Source of the DNA: an uncultured Porphyromonadaceae bacterium
GTDB lineage: Bacteria; Bacteroidota; Bacteroidia; Bacteroidales; Muribaculaceae
Assembly (NCBI GenBank): GCA_902495245.1
Contig: CABUWI010000001.1
Coordinates: forward strand, 380,029 to 444,028
Direction of reading: 5' to 3'
DNA: 64,000 nt
The position numbers were made by a program, and so were the translations under genes. Shown piece by piece: positions 15,750-25,989 of this stretch. Every line of letters starts with the position of its first letter. The first letter of the stretch is position 1. The notes below the pieces were generated by a model, which had not been told where the DNA came from, did not search any database, and worked only from the letters and a program-made list of their open reading frames with translations.

Positions 15750-16834
15750 ATGGACGAAAACGAAGTTAGACTGATGAAGGGCAACGAGGCCATCGCCCAT
15801 GCGGCTATCCGCTATGGCGTCGACGGCTATTTCGGCTATCCGATCACCCCTCAGTCTGAAATTCTTGAGACCCTCGAAGCTCTCGAGCCCTGGAACACGA
15901 CCGGCATGGTGGTGCTTCAGAGCGAAAGCGAAGTCGCAGCCATCAACATGGTCTACGGCGGCGCCTCGACGGGCAAGGCCGTGATGACCTCGTCGTCATC
16001 GCCCGGCGTCAGCCTGATGCAGGAGGGCATCAGCTACATTGCGGCAGGCGAACTGCCGGCACTGATAATCAACGTAATGCGCGGCGGTCCCGGTCTGGGC
16101 ACAATCCAGCCCTCGCAGTCAGACTATTTTCAGGCGGTCAAGGGCGGAGGCCACGGCGACTATCGCCTCATAGTGCTGGCACCCGCATCTGTACAGGACA
16201 TGGCCGATTTTGTCGGTCTGGCCTTCGACCTCTCGTTCAAGTACCGCACGCCGGCAATGATGCTGGCCGACGGCATCGTGGGCCAGATGATGGAGAAGGT
16301 CGTTCTGCCCCCGGCACGCAAACGCCGCACCGACGACGAAATCGCCGAGCAGTGTCCCTGGGCGGCCCGCGGCAAGCGCGGACGCCGTCAGCGCAACATC
16401 TCGACCACCCTCGAACTCGAATCGCACGCCATGGAGGTGAACAACAAGCGACTTCAGGCCACGTATGCCGAAATCGAGCGCAACGAGGTCAGATTTGAAG
16501 AGTACATGACCGACGACGCCGACTACCTCATAGTGGCCTTCGGCTGCATGAGCCGCATCTGCCGCAAATCGATTGAAGACGCGCGCGCCAAAGGCATAAA
16601 GGTCGGCCTGTTGCGCCCCATAACCCTGTGGCCCTTCCCCTCTGAGGCCATTGCCCGTCTGGCCCGAAAAGTCAAAGGCGTACTCGTTGCCGAGATGAAT
16701 GCCGGACAGATGGTCGAAGACGTGCGTCTTGCCGTCGGCGACATCGTGCCCGTCGAACACTTCGGCCGCAACGGCGGCATCGTGCCCAATCCGGCCGAGG
16801 TCGTCGAAGCCATCGAAGAAAAACTGATAAAGAA

Positions 16835-16838
<4 letters not shown>
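15750..16838 (+). CDS. vorB: 2-oxoacid:acceptor oxidoreductase alpha subunit, VorB type
   Basis: A 362-residue alpha subunit that carries the pyrimidine-binding and domain-II segments of a 2-oxoacid:ferredoxin oxidoreductase. Typical segments are RLMKGNEAIAHAAIRYG, GYFGYPITPQSEI, a SESEVAAINMVYGGASTGKAVMTSSSSPGVSLMQEG core and GGHGDYRLIVLAP. It matches the VorB-like type found in Bacteroidetes, so branched-chain 2-oxoacids (or 2-oxoglutarate) are the likely substrates. I use the ATG at 15750 and not an earlier one at 15723 that overlaps the ferredoxin gene. The stop overlaps the beta subunit by four bases. Confidence 0.93.
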
Positions 16839-17601
<763 letters not shown>

Positions 17602-17605
<4 letters not shown>

Positions 17606-18138
17606 CAAAAGAAATCATCATAACCGGATTCGGCGGTCAGGGCGTGCTCTCCATGGGCAAAATTCTGGCCTATGCCGGACTGCTCGACGGCCTGGAAGTG
17701 AGCTGGATGCCGAGCTACGGACCCGAGCAGCGCGGCGGCACGGCCAACGTTACCGTAATTCTGAGCACGGAGCCGATTTCATCGCCCGTGCTCGACCGCT
17801 ACGACGTGGCCGTGATTCTCAATCAGCAGAGTCTCGACAAGTTCGAGGCGAGCGTGAAACCCGGAGGCACGATTCTCTATGACCCCTACGGCATTCACCG
17901 GCTGCCGCAGCGCAAAGACATCAACGTCGTTGCGGTCAACGCCACCGAGAGCGTTCTTGAAAGCGGTCAATTGAAAACCTACAACATGCTGCTGCTCGGG
18001 GCGCTGCTGAAGCTATTCCCGGTCGTCAAACCCGAAACCGTAATCAAAGGCCTGGAAAAGACTCTGCCCGAACGCCACAGACACCTGATTCCCATGAACC
18101 GCGAAGCCATTGAAAAAGGCGCCACGCTGGTTAAATAA
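17602..18138 (+). CDS. 2-oxoacid:acceptor oxidoreductase gamma subunit
   Basis: A 178-residue gamma subunit of the same complex. It begins with the family signature TKEIIITGFGGQGVLSMGKILAYAGLL and continues with WMPSYGPEQRGGTANVTVILS, both typical of the CoA/interface-binding gamma domain. It completes the delta-alpha-beta-gamma set starting at 15485. The start overlaps the beta stop (ATGA). It is followed after 20 bp by a hypothetical gene on the same strand that may share the transcript. Confidence 0.94.
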
Positions 18139-18158
18139 CCCCCTACTACATCTTCACA

Positions 18159-18536
18159 ATGACTGACGACGAAAAGAAACGACTGGCCAACGACCCCGAC
18201 GGATTGCTGACCTATGAGTATATCGCCAACCATATCGGCACTGATGAACTTGAAATAGACTGGCTGACCGACAACATGATACGCGTTGACCCCAACGGCC
18301 AGTTCACGGGTTCGGCCGCACGCTATCTGCATGCCATCAACCCCGAGGAGTATGCCGCCCAGATCGGCATGCTGATTGCCGCCACTATCGACAAAGACCG
18401 CGAACATCGCTATCTGGGCTCGCTGATGCAGGGCATCTATGGCGACGACTGCGAAAACCGGGCCGCAGAACTCTCGGTCTCCGACAATAACTTCCGCCGC
18501 ATCTACAAGCGGCTTTATCCAACCTCAGCACTATGA
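18159..18536 (+). CDS. Hypothetical acidic protein, 125 aa
   Basis: I do not recognise this family. The product is soluble, acidic and without a signal peptide, with a predicted mixed helix content: MTDDEKKRLANDPDGLLTY at the start, a central LHAINPEEYAAQIGMLIAATIDKDREHRYLG segment and a basic tail NNFRRIYKRLYPTSAL. It has normal local codon use, follows the oxidoreductase gamma gene by 20 bp and overlaps the cyclophilin lipoprotein gene by four bases. It is therefore a real, co-transcribed gene. It may be lineage-restricted. Confidence 0.75.
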   Translation: MTDDEKKRLANDPDGLLTYEYIANHIGTDELEIDWLTDNMIRVDPNGQFTGSAARYLHAINPEEYAAQIGMLIAATIDKDREHRYLGSLMQGIYGDDCENRAAELSVSDNNFRRIYKRLYPTSAL

Positions 18537-19432
18537 TTATCAAACACTTTTTTGGGGGCCTGACCGCATTGGCCATGCTCAGTTCCTGCACGGCCAAAGC
18601 CGACGAAACAGCCAAACAGCAACAATCAACCTCTCAAGAAACAACCGACTCAACCATGACAGCGACAAACACCGCAACCCCCGTGGCCGACGACGCCAAA
18701 GTGCTCATCAAGACCTCGATGGGCGACATCGAAATTCTGCTTTACGGCGATACGCCCAAACATCAGGCAAACTTCTTGAGACTCGTGAAGGAAGGATTCT
18801 ATAACGGCACTCTTTTCCACCGCGTTATCAACGAATTCATGGTTCAGGCCGGCGACCCCGACAGCAAGGGCGCACCCGCAGGTAAAGCCCTCGGCCAGGG
18901 CGGACCGGGCTATCAGATTGATGCCGAATTCGTCTATCCGAAACATTTCCACAAGGCAGGCGCCCTTGCCGCCGCCCGCACCGCCGACCAGGTGAACCCC
19001 GAGCGCAAGAGCTCAGGCTCGCAGTTCTATATCGTTACGGGCAAGAAATATACTGACGCCGAATTGAATCAGATGGAGGCTCAGATGAAGCAGGGAGCCG
19101 TGCAGAGCGAATTTTACCGCATTGCCGGTCAGCATCAGGCAGAAATCACCAAGATGCAACAGGAAGGCGACCGCGCCGGCCTGATGAAACTTCAGGAAGA
19201 AATCATTGCGCAGGCTGAGAAGGCCGCAGCCAACGCCCCGGGTCTCACCGCCGAACAGCGCGAGGCCTACTCCACCGTGGGCGGCACGCCGTTCCTCGAC
19301 AATCAATACACCGTTTTCGGCGAAGTAATCAAAGGCATGGACGTTGTCAACAAAATCGAAAAGACAGCTACCGGCGCCAACGACCGCCCGAAAGATGACG
19401 TGAAAATCCTTTCGATGGAAATCGAAAAATAA
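18533..19432 (+). CDS. Cyclophilin-type peptidyl-prolyl isomerase lipoprotein
   Basis: A 299-residue periplasmic prolyl isomerase. The signal ends LAMLSSC (Cys19), giving a lipoprotein. Residues about 60-290 form a cyclophilin domain: VLIKTSMGDIEILLYGDTPKH, the catalytic FHRVINEFMVQAGDP and a C-terminal TPFLDNQYTVFGEVIKGMDVVNKI. A helical insertion of about 85 residues (from DAELNQMEAQMKQ to TAEQREAYSTV) interrupts the fold, as is common in Bacteroidetes cyclophilins. The gene overlaps the hypothetical gene upstream and is followed by a stable hairpin at 19460. Confidence 0.94.
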   Translation: MIIKHFFGGLTALAMLSSCTAKADETAKQQQSTSQETTDSTMTATNTATPVADDAKVLIKTSMGDIEILLYGDTPKHQANFLRLVKEGFYNGTLFHRVINEFMVQAGDPDSKGAPAGKALGQGGPGYQIDAEFVYPKHFHKAGALAAARTADQVNPERKSSGSQFYIVTGKKYTDAELNQMEAQMKQGAVQSEFYRIAGQHQAEITKMQQEGDRAGLMKLQEEIIAQAEKAAANAPGLTAEQREAYSTVGGTPFLDNQYTVFGEVIKGMDVVNKIEKTATGANDRPKDDVKILSMEIEK

Positions 19433-19459
19433 TCTGTTACGACAAAAGACAACAGGCAA

Positions 19460-19493
19460 CAGGCGCCGACGGCTCAAAAACTGCCGGCGCCTG
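19460..19493 (+). terminator. Hairpin after the cyclophilin gene, probable terminator
   Basis: CAGGCGCCG pairs with CGGCGCCTG over nine base pairs with a 16-base loop. It is followed by ATTGTCT, not by a strong T-tract, so termination may be partial. It separates the oxidoreductase/cyclophilin operon from the GH95 gene. Confidence 0.55.
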
Positions 19494-19542
19494 ATTGTCT
19501 CAAAAACCAGATAAATCATCACAATTAAGGCCAAATCTTATC

Positions 19543-22500
19543 ATGAAAAAGAATATAATCTCCATCGTTTCGGCAACCTTCATACAATTTTCCGCCCTCG
19601 TGTCGGCTGCTGAAATTCCACAATTCGGAGGCAATGAGACAACAGACAGCTGGTACTACATCGTGTTCAACAACAATTCTGTTGTCAGCGACACAGGAGC
19701 GTCCAGAGAACTACGCAACCGCAACGCCGAAGAAGACAATGGCGGACAACTTTGGCGTCTGATCGGACAACAGGAATCGTGCGTGCTTGAATCGCAACTC
19801 GGCAACAAAATGCTCTATAACCCCTCCGACAAACGTTTTTACGGCTCTCCGACAGAATCTACGACGATGAAACTGGTTGAAAGCAGCGCGGGCAAATGGG
19901 AATTGCAACTGAAAGACGAATCAGCCGCTCCGGCAGCAGGGTCGATAGCGCTGGTCATGAACGGAGGTTCGGGCACCGATAAATATCTCGACCTCTGGAA
20001 ACACGACTTCGCCGCATGCGGCCTTGAGTTCAAGACACCCGGCGAAATGACTTTCGACTTTCAGCCGGCGCCCGACTCTCCGGCTGAAGTTGCCGTAGAC
20101 AAGACGGGCAAAGCGCCCCAGGAGAAACTGTCGCTATGGTATAGAAGCCCGGCAACAAACTGGGTTACCGAAGCGTTGCCGATCGGCAACGGCGACATGG
20201 GTGCCATGATTTTCGGCGGCATCGCCCAAGACCGCATTCAGTTCAACCACAAAACGCTGTGGAAAGGCAGCAAAGGCGCCAATGACCTGGGGTCATATCT
20301 GTCGTTCGGTGATATTTATATCACTAATCTCGACGCAGCTCCGGCCAAAGGTTATGTGCGCAGTCTCGACCTGACCGATGGCATCGTAAGCGTGGACTAT
20401 GAATCGCGCTCGACCGGCTATCACAGAGAGTATCTTGCCTCAAATCCCGACGGTGTCATTGCCGTGCGCTATGTCGCCGACGGACCTGACGGCCTTGACA
20501 TCGACATCAAATTCATCAACGCGCAAGGCACTCGCGCGACATATACACCGCAAAGCGCCATATTCAGCGGCACGCTCGGCAACGGCATGAACTATCGCGC
20601 CGAACTGCGTGTGAAGCAAGAAGGCGGCACCACAAGCGCCTCGAAATCGTCAATCGTGATTGAAGGCGCCCGCGAGTTCACTCTGTATCTTGCATGCGCG
20701 ACAGACTTCGACCCGTCCTGTCAGAATCATCTCACGGGCGACACCAAAGCCGTGGCAGACGCCCTGACGTGCGCCCTCGACAATGCGGAGGCGCTCGGTT
20801 TCGACGAAATTCGCAGCCGCCACACATCCGACTATGCATCACTGTTTGACCGCGTGAATTTCACGCTCTCAAACCATACGTATAATTCACCGACCGACAT
20901 TTTGCTGCGGCAGACGTCGGCAGGCGCCAAAGCAATGGTCGATATGCTCGTGTTTCAATACGGCCGATATCTGACCATAGCGTCATCGCGCGGCATAGCC
21001 GTTCCGTCAAACCTTCAGGGCATATGGAACAAAGACGGCAACGCGACTTCAAACGCCGTCTGGGCCTCAGACATACACTCGAACATCAACGTGCAGATGA
21101 ACTACTGGCCCGCCGAGCCGACCAACCTGAGCGAATGCCACATGCCGTTTTTGAAATTCATTGAAAACGAGGCCACCAGGCAAAACGGCACATGGCAAGC
21201 CAATGCCAAGGCTCTCGGAGTAGACAAAGGCTGGGTGGTCAACACGGCCGGCAACATATTCGGAGGTTCGAGCAGCTACAAGGCCGGGAAATATTCCGTG
21301 GCCAACGCCTGGTATTGCCAACATCTTTGGCAACATTATGCATACACCAACGACTACGCCTATCTGCGCGACATGGCCTTCCCGCTGATGAAGTCGACGT
21401 GCGAATTCTGGTTCGAGCGTCTTGTCGAGGCTCAAAACGGCGACGGCACTCTTGAATGCCCCTATGAGTATTCGCCTGAACAGGGGCGCGTGCAAAACGC
21501 CACTGCCCACTCACAACAACTCGTTACCGAGTTGTTTGAAAACACCCTCAGGGCAATCGATGTTCTCGGCAAAGACGCCGACTGCGACGCCGATTTCCGT
21601 ACTACCCTCTCAGAAAAACTATCCGCACTCGACAAGGGGCTGCGCATCGGGCCGGACGGCATGCTCAGAGAGTGGAAATATCAGGAAAACACGCCCAACC
21701 AGCCGGCAGACCGCAACCATTTTCTTGACGACGAGGCAAACGTGTGGCAGTGCCATCGCCACACGTCGCATCTCATGGCTCTTTATCCCGGCTTCAACAT
21801 CGACCCGGGCATTGACTCGGATATTTTCGCGGCGGCCGTAAAATCGCTCGACGACCGCGGAGACATCAGCACGGGCTGGGCGCGGGCCTGGAGAATATCG
21901 CTGTGGGCGCGCGCACGCGACGCCGAGCGCGCATACACCACCCTGCGCGGATTCGCACACTTCACCAATGCGCTGTCATATGACTGGCACGGCGGACTAT
22001 ACGCCAACATGCTTGATGCTCACGCAACTTCCGTATTCCAGATTGAAGGTAATTTCGGAGCGACGGCCGGCATAGCCGAAATGTTGCTGCAGAGCCGTCC
22101 CGACTCGCTGGTGCTCCTGCCGGCATTGCCCGAGGGCTGGGCCGACGGCCACATTCGCGGTCTAAAGGCCATCGGAAACTTCGAAGTAGACCTTGAGTGG
22201 ACCGGTGGAAAACTCGCCATGCTGGTTCTTCACTCGGGTTCGGGCGGAACGGCCACCCTGGCCTATCCCGGCATCGGTTCAGCCAAGGTAAACGGAGTTG
22301 AAATCAACGGGACTCAAGATGACAACCGCCTGACCGTCAACACCGAACCGGGCACAACATACACCATCGATTTGTCCGGTCTCTCAACAATCACATCGCC
22401 TGTCAGAGACGAGGACGACATAAAAATCGAAGGCCGGCGCATTGTCAGCGCCTCAGCAATAGACGTTTTCGACACCATTGGCAGACGCCACGACCCCTCG

Positions 22501-22569
22501 GCCGAACTGCCGGCGGGAATCTATCTGGTGCGTACAGGCGCCGGCACGACAAGAGCCGTAGCCATCTGA
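19543..22569 (+). CDS. Secreted GH95-family alpha-L-fucosidase-like enzyme
   Basis: A 1008-residue exported glycoside hydrolase. The signal peptide ends near SALVSAA (residue 22). Residues about 30-160 look like a ricin/beta-trefoil-type domain (DSWYYIVFNNNSVV, GQLWRLIG). The GH95 N-domain starts at LSLWYRSPATNWVTEALPIGNGDMGAMIFGG. The (alpha/alpha)6 catalytic region has NINVQMNYWPAEPTNLSE and CHRHTSHLMALYPG, typical of the family. The last 40 residues (IDVFDTIGRR...LPAGIYLVRTGAG) resemble a type A T9SS sorting tail. The ATG at 19543 gives the proper signal peptide. It probably removes alpha-1,2-fucose (or galactose) from host or plant glycans; no SusCD pair is nearby. Confidence 0.9.
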   Translation: MKKNIISIVSATFIQFSALVSAAEIPQFGGNETTDSWYYIVFNNNSVVSDTGASRELRNRNAEEDNGGQLWRLIGQQESCVLESQLGNKMLYNPSDKRFYGSPTESTTMKLVESSAGKWELQLKDESAAPAAGSIALVMNGGSGTDKYLDLWKHDFAACGLEFKTPGEMTFDFQPAPDSPAEVAVDKTGKAPQEKLSLWYRSPATNWVTEALPIGNGDMGAMIFGGIAQDRIQFNHKTLWKGSKGANDLGSYLSFGDIYITNLDAAPAKGYVRSLDLTDGIVSVDYESRSTGYHREYLASNPDGVIAVRYVADGPDGLDIDIKFINAQGTRATYTPQSAIFSGTLGNGMNYRAELRVKQEGGTTSASKSSIVIEGAREFTLYLACATDFDPSCQNHLTGDTKAVADALTCALDNAEALGFDEIRSRHTSDYASLFDRVNFTLSNHTYNSPTDILLRQTSAGAKAMVDMLVFQYGRYLTIASSRGIAVPSNLQGIWNKDGNATSNAVWASDIHSNINVQMNYWPAEPTNLSECHMPFLKFIENEATRQNGTWQANAKALGVDKGWVVNTAGNIFGGSSSYKAGKYSVANAWYCQHLWQHYAYTNDYAYLRDMAFPLMKSTCEFWFERLVEAQNGDGTLECPYEYSPEQGRVQNATAHSQQLVTELFENTLRAIDVLGKDADCDADFRTTLSEKLSALDKGLRIGPDGMLREWKYQENTPNQPADRNHFLDDEANVWQCHRHTSHLMALYPGFNIDPGIDSDIFAAAVKSLDDRGDISTGWARAWRISLWARARDAERAYTTLRGFAHFTNALSYDWHGGLYANMLDAHATSVFQIEGNFGATAGIAEMLLQSRPDSLVLLPALPEGWADGHIRGLKAIGNFEVDLEWTGGKLAMLVLHSGSGGTATLAYPGIGSAKVNGVEINGTQDDNRLTVNTEPGTTYTIDLSGLSTITSPVRDEDDIKIEGRRIVSASAIDVFDTIGRRHDPSAELPAGIYLVRTGAGTTRAVAI

Positions 22570-22601
22570 CCTTATACATCGTAAAATTCACAAAAATTTC
22601 G

Positions 22602-22609
22602 TAACTTTG
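22602..22609 (+). promoter_or_regulatory. -7 promoter element of ffh
   Basis: TAACTTTG, 24 bp upstream of the ffh ATG, matches the Bacteroidetes consensus. Confidence 0.75.
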
Positions 22610-22633
22610 CACAAAATAACGCATTGACATATT

Positions 22634-23989
22634 ATGTTTGAAAAACTTAGCGAACGACTTGAACGTAGCTTCAAGATACTGAAAGGCGAAGGCAAGATTA
22701 CGGAAATCAACATTGCCGAAGCCATGCGCGACGTGCGCCGCGCGCTGACCGACGCCGACGTCAACTTCAAGGTAGCCAAGCAGTTCACCGACACCGTAAA
22801 GGCCAAGGCCATGGGTCAGGACGTGCTGACGGCCGTCAAGCCGAAAGAGCAGATAATCAAGATTGTGCACGACGAGCTGGCCCTGCTCATGGGCGGTTCG
22901 GCATCGAAATTCAACGTAACCGGCTCGCCCGCAATCGTGCTGATGAGCGGCCTGCAAGGCTCGGGTAAGACAACATTCTCGGGCAAACTGGCAAAAAAAT
23001 ATAAGAGTGAGCAGGCCAAGAGGCCGCTTCTCGTTGCCTGCGACGTCTACCGTCCCGCGGCCATCGAGCAGCTGAAAGTTGTCGGCGAGCAAATCGGCGT
23101 TGAGGTCTACACCGAAGAGGGTAACCGCAATCCGGTCGAGATAGCGCTGAACGCGATTGCTTATGCCAAGGCCAACCACCACGATTTCGTCATAGTCGAC
23201 ACGGCCGGCCGTCTCGCCGTCGACGAAGCTATGATGCAGGAGGTCGAGAACCTGAAAAAGGCACTGAATCCGCAAGAAATTCTTTTCGTTGTCGATTCGA
23301 TGACGGGTCAGGACGCCGTCAACACCGCCAAGACATTCAACGAGCGTCTTGACTTTACCGGCGTCGTGCTGACCAAACTTGACGGCGATGCGCGCGGCGG
23401 CGCCGCCCTGTCAATCCGCACGGTCGTGGACAAGCCAATCAAGTTCATCGGCTCAGGCGAGAAGATGGACGCCATCGACGTGTTCCACCCCGAGCGCATG
23501 GCCGACCGCATTCTCGGCATGGGCGACATCGTTTCGCTCGTCGAGAAGGCCCAGCAGGACTTCGACGAGAAGAAAGCGCTCGAGATGGAGCGCAAGATTC
23601 GCCAGAACAAGTTTGACTTCAACGACTTCCTCGACCAGATCAAGCGCATCGAAAAGATGGGCTCGCTCAAAGACGTGGCGTCGATGATTCCCGGCCTGGG
23701 CAAGGCGATAAAGGACGTCGAGTTCAAAGACGACCCGTTCAAGCCCATAAAGGCCATCATAAGCTCGATGACCGACTACGAGCGACGCAATCCCGACATC
23801 ATCAAGGGTTCGCGCCGCCAGCGCATTGCCCGCGGCTCGGGCACGGAGCTGGCCGAGGTGAACAAGCTGCTCAAGCAGTTTGAAGACATGCGCAAGGTGA
23901 TGAAATCGGCCGCGACAATGAAGAACCCTATGGCCATGATGAAGGCCGCGCGCCAGATGCAGCAGATGCAACAGATGAGAAGACGATAA
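22634..23989 (+). CDS. ffh: Signal recognition particle protein Ffh
   Basis: A 451-residue SRP54 GTPase that targets nascent membrane proteins to FtsY and SecYEG. The helical N domain (MFEKLSERLERSFKILKGEGKI) precedes the G domain with G1 GLQGSGKTTFSGKLA, G3 DTAGRLAVDEAMM and G4 TKLDGDARGG. The M domain follows, with the signal-binding methionine-rich tail (KNPMAMMKAARQMQQMQQM) at the extreme C-terminus. The length is normal. It starts a unit with folD 18 bp downstream. Confidence 0.97.
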   Translation: MFEKLSERLERSFKILKGEGKITEINIAEAMRDVRRALTDADVNFKVAKQFTDTVKAKAMGQDVLTAVKPKEQIIKIVHDELALLMGGSASKFNVTGSPAIVLMSGLQGSGKTTFSGKLAKKYKSEQAKRPLLVACDVYRPAAIEQLKVVGEQIGVEVYTEEGNRNPVEIALNAIAYAKANHHDFVIVDTAGRLAVDEAMMQEVENLKKALNPQEILFVVDSMTGQDAVNTAKTFNERLDFTGVVLTKLDGDARGGAALSIRTVVDKPIKFIGSGEKMDAIDVFHPERMADRILGMGDIVSLVEKAQQDFDEKKALEMERKIRQNKFDFNDFLDQIKRIEKMGSLKDVASMIPGLGKAIKDVEFKDDPFKPIKAIISSMTDYERRNPDIIKGSRRQRIARGSGTELAEVNKLLKQFEDMRKVMKSAATMKNPMAMMKAARQMQQMQQMRRR

Positions 23990-24007
23990 AAAACGACAAA
24001 GACGACC

Positions 24008-24886
24008 ATGGAGATTATCGACGGAAAAGCCACGGCGGCCGCCATCAAGAAAGAAATTGCCGCTGAAGTTGAAGCCCGCGTTGCCCGCGGAGAAAAGAGG
24101 CCGCATCTGGCGGCAGTGCTCGTCGGCCACGACGGCGGTTCGGAAACCTATGTGGCCCACAAGGTCAAGGCCTGCGAGGAGTGCGGATTCGAGTCGACGC
24201 TGATTCGCCGCGAAGATGACATCACGCAGCAAGAGTTGCTTGACATCGTCGCGCAGCTCAACGCCGACCCCGACATCGACGGATACATCGTGCAGCTGCC
24301 GCTGCCGCGCCATATCGACGAGCAGGCAATTATCATGGCCGTAGACCCCGACAAGGACGTCGACGGGTTCCACCCCGTCAACGTGGGCCGCATGTCGCTC
24401 GGGCTTCCCTGCTTTCTGAGCGCCACTCCGGCGGGCATCGTCGAACTGCTGCGCCGCTACAACATTCCGACCCGAGGCAAGCATTGCGTGGTGCTTGGCC
24501 GAAGCAACATCGTGGGTAAGCCGGTGGCTGCGCTGATGATGCAGAAAGCCGACCCGGGCAACGCCACGGTAACCGTGTGCCACTCGGCCACGCCCGACAT
24601 CAAGGAGATATGCCGCACGGCCGACATAATCATCGCCGCCCTCGGGCAACCCGGATTCGTAACGGCCGACATGGTCAAACAGGGGGCCGTGATTATCGAC
24701 GTCGGCACTACGCGCGTGCCTGATTCGACAAAAAAGAGCGGGTTCCGCCTCTCGGGCGATGTTGACTTCGCCAACGTAGCGCCGCTCTGTTCGGCCATAA
24801 CGCCCGTTCCCGGCGGCGTCGGCCCGATGACCATCTGCTCGCTGATGCGCAACACGCTGCTTGCAGCCGAGCGCAAATCGCGTTAA
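24008..24886 (+). CDS. folD: Bifunctional methylenetetrahydrofolate dehydrogenase/cyclohydrolase
   Basis: A 292-residue enzyme converting 5,10-methylene-THF to 10-formyl-THF in one-carbon metabolism. It carries the catalytic YVAHKVKACEECGFES (with the family's Y-x-x-x-K), the substrate loop DGYIVQLPLPRHID, DVDGFHPVNVG, the nucleotide-binding VVLGRSNIVGKPVA and the C-terminal PVPGGVGPMT signature. It lies 18 bp downstream of ffh and is probably co-transcribed. The frame ends 19 bp before the CapA-like gene. Confidence 0.97.
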   Translation: MEIIDGKATAAAIKKEIAAEVEARVARGEKRPHLAAVLVGHDGGSETYVAHKVKACEECGFESTLIRREDDITQQELLDIVAQLNADPDIDGYIVQLPLPRHIDEQAIIMAVDPDKDVDGFHPVNVGRMSLGLPCFLSATPAGIVELLRRYNIPTRGKHCVVLGRSNIVGKPVAALMMQKADPGNATVTVCHSATPDIKEICRTADIIIAALGQPGFVTADMVKQGAVIIDVGTTRVPDSTKKSGFRLSGDVDFANVAPLCSAITPVPGGVGPMTICSLMRNTLLAAERKSR

Positions 24887-24905
24887 GCCAAAACGCCCTC
24901 TTCAG

Positions 24906-25976
24906 ATGTTTCTTGCCAATCTGCTCACATTTGTCTTGCCGCTGCTGCCTGAAGTCAGCGAACCGCGCCCTACGGCCGATTTGCTCTTTGCCGGCGACGC
25001 CATGATGCATGAGGCGCAGATTTCGGCCGCAAAAACGGGAGGCACATATGATTTCGACGGCTATTTCGATGCCGTAAAGCCATATGTCGAGTCGGCAGAC
25101 TTTGCAGTGGTTAATTTCGAGGCGAGCCTCGGCGGACGGCCGCATCGCGGTTATCCGTGTTTTTCAGCTCCCGACGAGTATGCGACGGCGCTTTCCGACG
25201 CAGGCTTCGACTTTTTTCTGCTGGCAAACAACCACATTCTCGACCGCAACGACCGCGGCCTTCACCGCACCATTGCCACACTCGACTCGCTCGGCATTCC
25301 GCACACCGGCATTTTCCATAACAAAGAAGACCGCACCAGCCGCGTGCCGGCCATGGTCAACGTCAAGGGCTTCAGCCTGGCCATTCTGAACTATACATAC
25401 GGCACCAACGGTTTCACCCCCCGCGGCGACGCCATCGTGGACTATATCGACACTCAGGTAATCGAGTCTGACATCAAGGCGGCACGCAAGGCGGGAGCGG
25501 AACTCGTTGCAGTGTGCATTCACTGGGGCGACGAATACAAACTGTTGCCCAACGCCGCGCAGAAGTCGCTGGCCGACAAGCTGACAGCCATGGGCGCCGA
25601 CATGATTATCGGTGGCCACCCCCATGTGGTGCAGCCCATGGAGATGCGCAGCCGTGCCGACGGCTCGAAGACACTGCTGGTCTACTCGCTCGGCAATTTC
25701 ATTTCAAACATGAAAACGGACAATACGCGCGGCGGAGCCATGGTGCGCGTGCACCTCGAACGCGACTCGGCGGGCAATGCGCGCGTGGGCTCGGCTGCCT
25801 ACTCGCTGGTGTTCACCGAAGCGCCGTCGGCCGCTGCCGGGCGCAACTTCAGGCTGCGACCGGCCCACGCCGTCGAGTCGGCCAAGGCGAAAGTGTTCCG
25901 CAACAACGCCGAACGCATTTTTTCGGCTCATAACGCCGGCGTCGAAGCCGACACACTATTTCTGAAATTGAAATAA
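24906..25976 (+). CDS. CapA-family metallophosphoesterase-like protein
   Basis: A 356-residue protein of the CapA/PgsA family (poly-gamma-glutamate synthesis-associated, calcineurin-like fold). The N-terminal hydrophobic stretch MFLANLLTFVLPLLP suggests export. Metal-site-like motifs are LLFAGDAMMHE, VNFEASLGG, LLANNHILDRND, CIHWGDEY and IIGGHPHVVQPME, in the canonical order. I start at the ATG at 24906 because the upstream in-frame ATG at 24861 lies inside folD. Family members occur in many bacteria without a polyglutamate capsule, so the substrate is uncertain. Confidence 0.9.
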   Translation: MFLANLLTFVLPLLPEVSEPRPTADLLFAGDAMMHEAQISAAKTGGTYDFDGYFDAVKPYVESADFAVVNFEASLGGRPHRGYPCFSAPDEYATALSDAGFDFFLLANNHILDRNDRGLHRTIATLDSLGIPHTGIFHNKEDRTSRVPAMVNVKGFSLAILNYTYGTNGFTPRGDAIVDYIDTQVIESDIKAARKAGAELVAVCIHWGDEYKLLPNAAQKSLADKLTAMGADMIIGGHPHVVQPMEMRSRADGSKTLLVYSLGNFISNMKTDNTRGGAMVRVHLERDSAGNARVGSAAYSLVFTEAPSAAAGRNFRLRPAHAVESAKAKVFRNNAERIFSAHNAGVEADTLFLKLK

Positions 25977-25989
25977 GTTCAAAAAACAC

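Noticed and set aside
23453..24649. Minus-strand open frame of 398 codons opposite ffh and folD
   Set aside because: His/Leu-rich shadow spanning the gap between two certain plus-strand genes.
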